A stretch of DNA of 64,000 nucleotides, from contig JBJXFQ010000011.1 in the NCBI GenBank assembly GCA_046155605.1, forward strand, positions 1 through 64,000, in the 5' to 3' direction. The notes under the pieces were generated by a model that saw nothing but the letters and a program-made list of their open reading frames with translations, had not been told where the DNA came from and did no database searches. This document shows positions 25,513 through 33,341 of the stretch, piece after piece. A program made the position numbers and the translations under genes. Each line of letters opens with the position of its first letter. Within the stretch, counting starts at the first letter, position 1. This DNA comes from JAEUIZ01 sp046155605. Lineage in GTDB: Bacteria > Planctomycetota > Phycisphaerae > Phycisphaerales > UBA1924.

Positions 25513-27582
25513 ATGAAGCCCGACTATCTCAGTTACCAGCGTGCAGCAAGCCGAAGCCTCCTTGGACTATCGATCCAGATCGTCCTGGGTGTGATCGTGT
25601 TGGTCTACGGCGTGCTGGGCCGGGACCACGCGGCCATCACCGCGGCGTTGTTCATGCTCATCGGCGTGCCGATCTGGCTGACGCTCGCGGTCGTCTTCGA
25701 CCAGCACCGCCGCGAGCGGATCGAGGCCGTCGAGGCCGAGGCCTTTGCGGCGTCCGATGCGGCGAGTTCCTCGGTCTTTGAGGATCGCGCGGACGAGTTG
25801 CGCGTCGCCGCCAAGCGGCTGCGGTTCATGCACAGGTGGCTCGTGCCCTCCGCGAGCCTGGTGGTCGGCGTGCTGATGGTCGGCGTCGGGCTCTGGCGGT
25901 TTGGGGCCGGTCGGGCGCTCATAGAGAACTTCCAGGCTCCGCGCCTTCGCGGCTGGTCTATCGCCATCGGGCTGGGCGTGGCGTTCGTCGGGTTCCTCTT
26001 CGCCCGCTACATGTCGGGCATGGCCAAGCAGAAGGCGTGGTCGAGCCTTCGAGCCGGAGCGGCTCATGCCGTCGGCACCGCGCTCGCCGGGCTAGCCATG
26101 GCCGTGGGCCAACTCGTCGATGTCGCCGGGCCAGATGTGATCCTCAAGACGCTGCTTGTGGTCTTCCCCGTGGCGATGGGCGCGCTGGGGGCCGAGGTCT
26201 TCCTCAACTTCATCCTCGACGTCTATCGCCCGCGCAAGGCCGGCGAATATCCAAGGCCCGCCTTCGAGTCCCGCGTGCTGGGCTTTGTCGCCGCGCCGGA
26301 CCGTATCGCCGAATCCATCGGCGAGGCGATCAACTACCAGTTCGGCTACGACGTCTCGTCGAGTTGGTTCTACAAACTGTTCAGCCGCGTTTTCCTGCGT
26401 CTGCTCGTTCCCGTCGCGCTCGTGGTCATGTGGAGCATGTCGTCGCTGGCGGTGATCCGTCCGCATGAGCGCGGGCTCGTGCTCCGCTGGGGTGCCTTCA
26501 GCCGCGAGGTCGGACCGGGCCTCAACTTCAAATGGCCTTGGCCGATGGAGACCGTTGAGATCCCCGCCTATGTCAAGCGCGACGCGGCGGGCAAGATCGA
26601 GATGCGCACCCGAACGGTCACGGGCGTGCGCACGCTGAACATCGGAAGCCTCCCGCCCGCGCAGGACAAGCCGATCCTGTGGACCAACGAGCACGCGACC
26701 GAGGAGACGTTTTTCCTGGTGCAGCCCGCGCCCGAGGCGCAGGCCACCGGCGCGCTGGCGACGCTCGCCGTCGAGGTGCCGCTGCAGTACGAGATCGCGG
26801 ACGTTCGGGCGTACGAGGAGATGGCCCCGCCGGCGATGCGCGATGACATCCTGAAATCGGTGGCGCAGCGCGCCTTGATGCTGTATCTGTCGTCGGTGCC
26901 CATCGGGGACCTGCTCTCGGGCCAGCGCGCCGACCTGCAGGCCGGGCTGCGCGAAAGGATCGAGGCCGCGTTCGCTTCGCTCAACCCCGATGCCGCCGGC
27001 AAGCCCCGCGGCGCGGGCGTCCGCGTGCTCTTTGTGGGGATCGGCGGCGTCCACCCGCCCAAGGACACGGCGCGGTCCTTCGAGCAGGTCGTCGGGTCGC
27101 AGCAGAAGTACCAGGGCCGGATCAAAAAGGCCGAGGGCGATGCGATCCAGACGCTGACCGAGGCGGCGGGAAGCGTTGAAGTTGCCCGGCAAATCGTCGC
27201 CGAACTCGACGCGCTCGAAGCGCTCCCCCCGCTCGCCGACGGCAAGCCTAACCCCTCGCTTATCCAGCAGCGACAGGCCGTGAGCAAACTCGTCGAAAAG
27301 GCAGGCGGCAAGGCCGCGGGGATCATTCTCGAGGCCAGCGCCGATCGCTGGAAGCGACACATGGGCGAGCGATCCCGGCTCGCCGCCTACCAGGGCCAAC
27401 TCGGCGCCTATCTCGCCTCGCCCGCCGTCTATCGCGCGGGGCTCTACCTCGACGCGGTGCGAGTGGCCATGGAGAACGCCCGGGTGTACATCACGGATAC
27501 GTCGACGCGGATGCAACACCGCCTCGAGTTTCAGGATCGTGACAATGTGAGTGAGGTCCTGGGCAGCCAGGATAAGCCGTAG
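25513..27582 (+). CDS. SPFH (HflK-like) membrane protein, first of three
   Basis: A 689-residue membrane protein with several N-terminal helices (LLGLSIQIVLGVIVLVYGVL; SLVVGVLMVGVGLWRFG; and more up to about residue 250), then a single helix (LVPVALVVMWSMSSLAVI) leading into an SPFH/prohibitin domain: RPHERGLVLRWGAFSREVGPG, FKWPWPMETVEI, LYLSSVPIGDLL. The SPFH part resembles HflK, the partner of HflC that cages and regulates the FtsH protease. The long multi-helix N-terminus is not in E. coli HflK. A coiled-coil follows the SPFH domain. I chose the ATG at 25513 for its GGTGGAG; ATG 25489 is in frame. First gene of a six-gene operon. Confidence 0.8.
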   Translation: MKPDYLSYQRAASRSLLGLSIQIVLGVIVLVYGVLGRDHAAITAALFMLIGVPIWLTLAVVFDQHRRERIEAVEAEAFAASDAASSSVFEDRADELRVAAKRLRFMHRWLVPSASLVVGVLMVGVGLWRFGAGRALIENFQAPRLRGWSIAIGLGVAFVGFLFARYMSGMAKQKAWSSLRAGAAHAVGTALAGLAMAVGQLVDVAGPDVILKTLLVVFPVAMGALGAEVFLNFILDVYRPRKAGEYPRPAFESRVLGFVAAPDRIAESIGEAINYQFGYDVSSSWFYKLFSRVFLRLLVPVALVVMWSMSSLAVIRPHERGLVLRWGAFSREVGPGLNFKWPWPMETVEIPAYVKRDAAGKIEMRTRTVTGVRTLNIGSLPPAQDKPILWTNEHATEETFFLVQPAPEAQATGALATLAVEVPLQYEIADVRAYEEMAPPAMRDDILKSVAQRALMLYLSSVPIGDLLSGQRADLQAGLRERIEAAFASLNPDAAGKPRGAGVRVLFVGIGGVHPPKDTARSFEQVVGSQQKYQGRIKKAEGDAIQTLTEAAGSVEVARQIVAELDALEALPPLADGKPNPSLIQQRQAVSKLVEKAGGKAAGIILEASADRWKRHMGERSRLAAYQGQLGAYLASPAVYRAGLYLDAVRVAMENARVYITDTSTRMQHRLEFQDRDNVSEVLGSQDKP

Positions 27583-27595
27583 GAGCCGACCCAAG

Positions 27596-28720
27596 ATGCG
27601 ACGAGCCATCATTCTGGCGGTAAGCCTGGTCTTTGCGATCGCCATCCTGGCGAGATGGATGACCTACACCGTCCGCTTCACCGAGAACGCCGTGCTGACG
27701 ACCTTCGGCAGCGCGGGGCCGGAAGCCAAAAAGGACACGCCGGGCCTGCGCCTCAAATGGCCCGACCCGATCCAAAGCGTCACCAAGTACGACACACGCT
27801 CGCGGTTCCTCCAGACCAAGTCGGAGACGCAGCAGACCGCCGACAGCCGCCAGTTGGTCGTCGAGGCCTACTGCGCGTACAAGGTCGCCGATCCGCTGCG
27901 GTTCTTCCAGCGCTTCAGCAACGAGGGTCCGACCGCCGCCGATCACTTCCGCAAGGCCGAGGACGTGCTGCGCGGCGCCCTTCGTGCCGCGATGGCGGAG
28001 ATCAGCAAGTATCGCATGACGGACCTCTTCTCCTCGAAGGCGGGTGCCTCCAAACTGCCCGAACTCGAGGCCCGCGTGCTCGCCACGCTCCGCGCATCGG
28101 GCGGCGGGGGCAACGGGCTCGACGCCTGGGGCATCGTCGTCGAGGACGTCGGCATCAACCGCATCGTCATGCCCGAGGAGACCACCCGCGAGGTCTTCGC
28201 CAGCATGAAGGAAGACCGCAGCCGCCTCATCAAGGAACTCGAGAGCAAGGGCGAGAGCCAGGCTCAGACCATCGTCAATACCGCCCGCACCAACGCGATC
28301 CGCATCGAGGAGTTTGCCAAGAGTTACGCCTCCGAAATTCGGCGCAAGGGCGACGAAGAGGCCCAGCAGTACGTCAAGCAGATGAACGAGAACCCGGAGT
28401 TGGCCGTGTTCCTGCGAAACGTCGAGTTCATCCGCCAATCATGGTCGAAGCGCATGACGCTGGTGCTGAACACCGGCATGCCCGGCTTCGAACTCTTCTC
28501 GCCCTCCGCCATCCGCCGCGCCGCCCCGGGCCAGGTTCCCGGCGTTGACGGCCTCATGGGGGTCGCTTCCGAGGAGCAAGAACTCAAACGCAGCGAGAAC
28601 CAGCGCCGCCTCGAGCAGGAGCAGGAGCGCCTCAAGACCCGCACCGGCGACGAAGAACCCGCACCAGGCAAATCTGGCACCGCCCAGCCCCCCACGCGCA
28701 CGCCAGGAGCCGGACAGTGA
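27596..28720 (+). CDS. SPFH (HflC-like) membrane protein, second of three
   Basis: A 374-residue HflC-like protein: one N-terminal membrane anchor (AIILAVSLVFAIAILARWMTYTV), then an SPFH domain (VRFTENAVLTTFG, GLRLKWPDPIQSVTKYDTR, VVEAYCAYKVADPLRFFQ) and a long alanine/glutamate-rich coiled coil (ESKGESQAQTIVNTARTNA, RRKGDEEAQQYVKQM). In E. coli HflC pairs with HflK in the periplasm to control FtsH. ATG at 27596 follows AGGAG, 13 bp after the first SPFH gene. The C-terminal ELKRSENQRRLEQEQER tail is repeated almost exactly in the next gene. The stop overlaps the GTG of that gene by four bases. Confidence 0.82.
   Translation: MRRAIILAVSLVFAIAILARWMTYTVRFTENAVLTTFGSAGPEAKKDTPGLRLKWPDPIQSVTKYDTRSRFLQTKSETQQTADSRQLVVEAYCAYKVADPLRFFQRFSNEGPTAADHFRKAEDVLRGALRAAMAEISKYRMTDLFSSKAGASKLPELEARVLATLRASGGGGNGLDAWGIVVEDVGINRIVMPEETTREVFASMKEDRSRLIKELESKGESQAQTIVNTARTNAIRIEEFAKSYASEIRRKGDEEAQQYVKQMNENPELAVFLRNVEFIRQSWSKRMTLVLNTGMPGFELFSPSAIRRAAPGQVPGVDGLMGVASEEQELKRSENQRRLEQEQERLKTRTGDEEPAPGKSGTAQPPTRTPGAGQ
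28580..28651 (+). repeat. 72-bp direct repeat, copy 1 (tail of second SPFH gene)
   Basis: In-frame 72-bp segment encoding ELKRSENQRRLEQEQER and the next seven residues. It matches 30043-30114 at 69 of 72 positions by my count. The rest of the two proteins is far more diverged, so the segment was duplicated or homogenised on its own. Confidence 0.85.
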
Positions 28721-30135
28721 CGCCGCCCGAAGGGCCGGGCCGAGGACCAGGCCGCGGGGCCGGCTCAAAGCGAGACGCCTCGGTCAATCTGCGCACGCCG
28801 GGCGGCGGGGACGAGATGCCGGGGCTTGATCCGGCGAATCAGTCGCTCGCCGACGCGCTCCGACTCGTCTTCGTTCTCCTCCAGTTCTCCATGCTCGTCC
28901 TCTTCGCGCTCTTCGCGTTCTCCGGGTTCCAAACCGTCCGCGAGACCGAGAGCGGCGTCCGCCTCCTCTTCGGCCGCGTCACCGGCGAACGCCTCGACCC
29001 CGGCCCGCACCTCTCCTTCCCTTACCCCATGGGCGAACTCATCCGTGTCGACACAGGGCTCGTCGCCCTCGAGGTCGATGAGGCTTTCTGGCCCGCCATC
29101 ACCGAGGACCAGAAGCGGCTCACGCTCCAGCAGGTCATCCAACAGAACAACAAACTCTCGCTCAAGCCCGGCGAGGACGGATCGCTCATCACCGGTGACG
29201 AGGCCATCGCCCACGCCAAGTGGCGCGTGCAATACGTCCGCCGCGATCCGCGCAAGTTCGTCCAGAACGTGCTCCCCGAGGCCGAACTCGACATCGTCCG
29301 CGCCGCCGTCGAGCGTGGCGTGGTCCAGGCCGTTGCGCAGATTCCCCTTGACGATCTCCTGAAGCAATCGCCGGGCGAGACGGGCTCGGTGGCGTCGCGA
29401 GCGCGGGCGATCGCGCAGCAGTCGCTCGACCGCATCGACTCGGGCATCTCGATCGAGGGTCTGACGCTGCTCGACCGCACGCCTCCGTTCTTTGTCTACG
29501 CCGATTTCTCCGGCGTGCAATCGGCTCAGCAGAAGGCCAGCCAGCGACTGACCGACGCCGAATCGACGGCCCGCAACACGCTCAACGCCATGGCCGGCGA
29601 TGCCAGCATTCCGCTGATCGCCCAGATCGACCGCTACGAGACGGCGCTCGCGACCAACGACGCGGCCGCGCAAACCCAGGCGATGGACGCGATCCAGGCG
29701 CTCTTCGAGGGTCGCCCCACCAGCACCTCGGGCGAGCCTCTCGCCACCGGCGCCTCGGGCACCGTCACCGCGATCACCAACGAGGCCCGGCAGTACCGAT
29801 CCAGCGTCGTCTCGCAGCGACGGGCGGAACTCGACTCGTTCCACGCCAAACTGGCGCAGTTCAAGTCCAACCCTGGGCTGGTGATCCAGCGCGAATGGGC
29901 CGACGCCATGGCCGAGTTCCTCTCCCGCGACATCGTCGAGGTCTTTGCGCTACCGCCCGGCCGCGCCGACGACATCACCGAGTTGTGGCTCAACCGCGAC
30001 CCGGCGTGGGTCAAGGCAGTCGAATCCGCCCGCAAGGAGCGCGAACTTAAGCGCAGCGAGAACCAGCGCCGCCTCGAGCAGGAGCAGGAGCGCTTCAAGA
30101 CCCGCACCGGCGACGTCGAACTGAAGGACCGGTAG
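28717..30135 (+). CDS. SPFH (HflK-like) membrane protein, third of three
   Basis: A 472-residue protein with a Gly/Pro-rich cytoplasmic start, one membrane anchor (LVFVLLQFSMLVLFALFAFSG) and an SPFH domain (TVRETESGVRLLFGRVTGERL, GPHLSFPYPMGELIRVD) that recalls HflK. After the SPFH fold come helical segments and the same charged tail (ELKRSENQRRLEQEQER) as the preceding protein. GTG start overlaps the previous stop (GTGA), and the next gene begins directly after this stop with no gap, so the three SPFH genes and the ABC genes form one translational unit. It may form hetero-oligomeric rings with the other two. Confidence 0.8.
   Translation: MTPPEGPGRGPGRGAGSKRDASVNLRTPGGGDEMPGLDPANQSLADALRLVFVLLQFSMLVLFALFAFSGFQTVRETESGVRLLFGRVTGERLDPGPHLSFPYPMGELIRVDTGLVALEVDEAFWPAITEDQKRLTLQQVIQQNNKLSLKPGEDGSLITGDEAIAHAKWRVQYVRRDPRKFVQNVLPEAELDIVRAAVERGVVQAVAQIPLDDLLKQSPGETGSVASRARAIAQQSLDRIDSGISIEGLTLLDRTPPFFVYADFSGVQSAQQKASQRLTDAESTARNTLNAMAGDASIPLIAQIDRYETALATNDAAAQTQAMDAIQALFEGRPTSTSGEPLATGASGTVTAITNEARQYRSSVVSQRRAELDSFHAKLAQFKSNPGLVIQREWADAMAEFLSRDIVEVFALPPGRADDITELWLNRDPAWVKAVESARKERELKRSENQRRLEQEQERFKTRTGDVELKDR
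30043..30114 (+). repeat. 72-bp direct repeat, copy 2 (tail of third SPFH gene)
   Basis: Second copy of the segment at 28580-28651, in the same reading frame and again close to the C-terminus. The differences are two silent third-position changes and one Leu-to-Phe change. Confidence 0.85.
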
Positions 30136-31395
30136 ATGGCCAGCACCCGCGCATCATCAGTCGGTCGCGTCGGCGCTCGCCAGGGCACCCCGCCCGGCGC
30201 GCCCGTCGTCGCCTGCCAAGGCCTCACCAAGGTCTTCAAGGACTTCTGGCTCCGCCAGCGCGCCCGCGCCGTCGATAATCTCACCTTCGAGATCCACCCG
30301 CACGAGATCTTCGGCCTCCTCGGTCCCAACGGCTCGGGCAAAAGCACCACCATCAAGATCATCCTCGGGCTGCTGCGCCCCACGTCCGGGCGCGTCGCCG
30401 TCTTCGGCCTCCCGCCCACCGATGTCGGCATGAAGCGCCGCATCGGGTACCTCCCCGAGGAGTCCTATCTCTACCCCTTCCTCGACGCCCGCGAGACCCT
30501 CGAGTATTACGCCAAACTCTTCGAGATCGACCGCCGAACCCGCGAACGCCGCATCGACGAACTGCTCGACATGGTGGGCCTGACCGCCGCCCAGTTCCGC
30601 CTCGTCCGCGAATACTCCAAGGGCATGCAGCGACGCATCGGCATCGCCCAGGCCCTCATCAACGACCCCGATTTCCTCATCCTCGATGAGCCGACCACCG
30701 GCCTCGATCCCATCGGCACCCGCCAGATCAAAGACCTCATCATCGAACTCGGCCGCCGCGGCAAGACCGTGCTCCTTTCGAGCCACCTCCTCGCCGATGT
30801 CGAGGACTGCGTGCATCGCATGGTGATCCTCTATGGCGGGCGGCAGCGTGCCGAGGGCCGCTGCGAGGACCTGCTGGTGTCTCGCAACATGACGTCGATC
30901 GAGACGGACGTTCTCGACGACGCGACGATCGCCGAGGTCGATCGGGTCATCCGCGCGCGCACGGGCGGGGCCGTGATCCGCGTCTCCAACCCGCGCCAGT
31001 CGCTCGAGGCACTCTTCCTCGATATCGTTGAGAAGGCCCGGGCGGAGCGTGTCGAGACCTCGGGCGCGCAGGCGGGCGGCGTCACCGCTTCCTTCCTTCG
31101 TGCCAAGCCCGACGAGGGCCGCGACGTGATCGATCGCCTCTCTCGCGAGGAGGCACCGGCAGCCGCGCCCGCCGCGACGAGCGAGCCCGCGCGACAGGCC
31201 GGACCCGATGCGAGCCTCATCGATCTGCTCGCCAAGGACGAAGCACCCGCGCCACCCCCGCGTCCGGCCAGGCCGGTTGACACCTCCGAGGTCGATCGCT
31301 CCGTCATCGGCTCGCTGCTCGATAGCAGGGGTGCCGACGATGCCAGGAGTTCCGCCGACGCGGGCAACGGGCCGCCCGTGGAGCCCAAGCGTTGA
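30136..31395 (+). CDS. ABC transporter ATP-binding protein with long C-terminal extension
   Basis: A 419-residue ATPase of an ABC-2 exporter. Walker A GPNGSGKST (63-71), a Q-loop region, the signature YSKGMQRR near 160 in place of LSGGQ, Walker B LILDEPTTGLDP near 180 and the switch histidine in LLSSHLLADVE. The last ~110 residues are an Ala/Pro-rich, probably disordered extension with repeated LIDLLAKDE/VIGSLLDS-type helices (DVIDRL, LIDLL, VIGSLLD) that may dock on a partner. ATG starts immediately after the third SPFH stop, and the stop overlaps the TTG start of the permease. The partner permease is the next gene. Substrate unknown. Confidence 0.88.
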   Translation: MASTRASSVGRVGARQGTPPGAPVVACQGLTKVFKDFWLRQRARAVDNLTFEIHPHEIFGLLGPNGSGKSTTIKIILGLLRPTSGRVAVFGLPPTDVGMKRRIGYLPEESYLYPFLDARETLEYYAKLFEIDRRTRERRIDELLDMVGLTAAQFRLVREYSKGMQRRIGIAQALINDPDFLILDEPTTGLDPIGTRQIKDLIIELGRRGKTVLLSSHLLADVEDCVHRMVILYGGRQRAEGRCEDLLVSRNMTSIETDVLDDATIAEVDRVIRARTGGAVIRVSNPRQSLEALFLDIVEKARAERVETSGAQAGGVTASFLRAKPDEGRDVIDRLSREEAPAAAPAATSEPARQAGPDASLIDLLAKDEAPAPPPRPARPVDTSEVDRSVIGSLLDSRGADDARSSADAGNGPPVEPKR

Positions 31396-33332
31396 GACCG
31401 CGAGACGTGCTGGCGCGACTGGGGCGGTGGCAGCGGTCCAAGCCGTTCAAGATCATCGCTTCCATCGTCGTTCTGGCCCTCGCCATAGCCGCCATCGGCG
31501 TCGTGATGGTCCAAGCCCAGCAGACGCCCGACTTCGATATCGCCGAGCCCGATCCCACGTCGACCCCGCTCACCCCGGAAGAGCGTGCCGAGTTCGATGC
31601 CGTCCGTGACATCGCCAAGCAGATCGCCAACGCAAGCAACGATCCCATCAGCGTCTCGCTGGGCATCGGCATCATCGCCGTCGTCGCCATCGTCACGGTC
31701 TGGCTCGGGCTGGGCCTGACCTATCTCGCGCTAGGCATCGTCGCGTTCGGCATCGCCTGGCCCATGTCGTTGCTGGGCTGGACGGCCCTGTCGCGCCTTG
31801 TGATCGGCGTGCTCATTCTCGCCGCCGCGTTCGGCACGCTCATGGAAGCCCTCAAGGCGCTGCTCTCGGGCGCGGGTCCCGTCCTCGCCATCGCGCGCAA
31901 CATGCTCGCCGAGGCCATCCGGATGAAGGTCGCCCTCGTCTTCATCGTCGTCCTCATTCTCGGCCTCGCGTACCTCCCGGAATCGCTCTCGCTCGAATCC
32001 CCGCTCCGCTACCGCGTGCAGAGTTTCCTTCAATACGGCACGGGCGGCTCGTTCTGGCTCATCGCCCTCCTCACCCTCTTTCTCACGATCGCCTCCGTCG
32101 CATTCGAGCAGCGCGACAAGCAGATCTGGCAGACCGCCACCAAACCCGTCTCCGCGTGGCAATACATCCTCGGCAAGTGGGTCGGCATGGTCGGGCTCAA
32201 TGCCGTCCTGCTGCTCGTCTGTTGCGCCGGCGTCTTCCTCTTCACCGAGTACCTCCGCCGACAGCCCGCCCAGGGCGAGGTCTCGCGCATGATGACCGGC
32301 GCGGGCGAACTCGCGATCAGCGAGGACCGCCGCCTGCTCGAGACCCAGGTGCTCACCGCCCGCGTCACCGTCGAGCCCGCGCCGCCGTTTCTCAAGACCG
32401 ACCCGGCCTTTCAGGAGGGCGTCAAGGCGTATATCGAGAACGCCCGCAAGAGCGAGCCCACCTTCGCCGTCGATCCCGGCATGCGCGAGGTCGTCGAGTC
32501 GGACCTCTACAAGAGCGCCGTCGGAGCGGCACGCGTCGTCGAGGTCGGACAACGCGCCGCGTTTCAGTTCTACGGCCTCGAGCACGCCAAGCGCCACAGC
32601 CGCATGCTCACTCTCCGTTACAAAATCGACGCCGGAAGCAACGAGCCCCAGACCACGTTTCGCGTCACGTTCATCTTTGGCGGCACCCGACTCCCCACGC
32701 AGGTCGTCGGCCTTGGCACCATGCAGACCCTGACCATCCCCACTCCGCAGGTCATCGACGAGCAGGGCCACGTCGAACTCGCGGTCTTCAACGGCGAACT
32801 TGTGGACCTTGCCGACCCGCCGGGTGCCATCGCCATCCGCCCGAATGAATCGACCATGGCGTTCTCGAAGGACGGCCTTGAAATCTCCTATTCGCGAGGC
32901 AGTTTCGCCGGCAACTTCGCCCGCGTCGTCGGCGTCCTCTGGTTGAAACTGGCTTTCCTCTCGATGCTTGGGATCGCCTGCGCCACGTTCCTTTCGTTCC
33001 CCGTTGCCTGCCTGGTCGCCTTCGCGATTTTCTTCGCGGCAGAGGGTGGGTCGTTCCTCACCATGTCGCTCGAGTATTACGACGCCGCGCCGCAAGGCAA
33101 GGAGGTCGAGCCGCATCGGGTCGTGATCCGCGCGATCGGGCTGGTCGTCGCCTGGGCGCTCCGCCCCTATGCCGAACTTCAGCCCACGGCAAGGCTTGTG
33201 GACGGCAAACTGCTCGACTGGCTGAAGATCGGGTATGCGACGGGCATGGTCGCGGCCTGGACGGCCGTGCTCTACCTCGCGGGCGTCCTGATTTTCCGCC
33301 GGCGCGAACTCGCCACCTACTCGGGGCACTAG
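31392..33332 (+). CDS. ABC-2 type transporter permease with large extracytoplasmic domain
   Basis: A 646-residue permease with about eight to ten membrane helices. FEQRDKQIWQTATKPVSAWQYILGKWVG is the coupling loop typical of ABC-2 permeases and parallels the loop in the permease at 23863. A beta-rich region of about 230 residues (RVTVEPAPPFLKTD, QTTFRVTFIFGGTR, ISYSRGSFAGNFA) lies outside the membrane between two helices. Start is a TTG that overlaps the ATPase stop (TTGA). The gene is followed after 9 bp by a large membrane-anchored protein. It probably forms an exporter with the upstream ATPase. Confidence 0.82.
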   Translation: MRPRDVLARLGRWQRSKPFKIIASIVVLALAIAAIGVVMVQAQQTPDFDIAEPDPTSTPLTPEERAEFDAVRDIAKQIANASNDPISVSLGIGIIAVVAIVTVWLGLGLTYLALGIVAFGIAWPMSLLGWTALSRLVIGVLILAAAFGTLMEALKALLSGAGPVLAIARNMLAEAIRMKVALVFIVVLILGLAYLPESLSLESPLRYRVQSFLQYGTGGSFWLIALLTLFLTIASVAFEQRDKQIWQTATKPVSAWQYILGKWVGMVGLNAVLLLVCCAGVFLFTEYLRRQPAQGEVSRMMTGAGELAISEDRRLLETQVLTARVTVEPAPPFLKTDPAFQEGVKAYIENARKSEPTFAVDPGMREVVESDLYKSAVGAARVVEVGQRAAFQFYGLEHAKRHSRMLTLRYKIDAGSNEPQTTFRVTFIFGGTRLPTQVVGLGTMQTLTIPTPQVIDEQGHVELAVFNGELVDLADPPGAIAIRPNESTMAFSKDGLEISYSRGSFAGNFARVVGVLWLKLAFLSMLGIACATFLSFPVACLVAFAIFFAAEGGSFLTMSLEYYDAAPQGKEVEPHRVVIRAIGLVVAWALRPYAELQPTARLVDGKLLDWLKIGYATGMVAAWTAVLYLAGVLIFRRRELATYSGH

Positions 33333-33341
33333 GAACAACGG

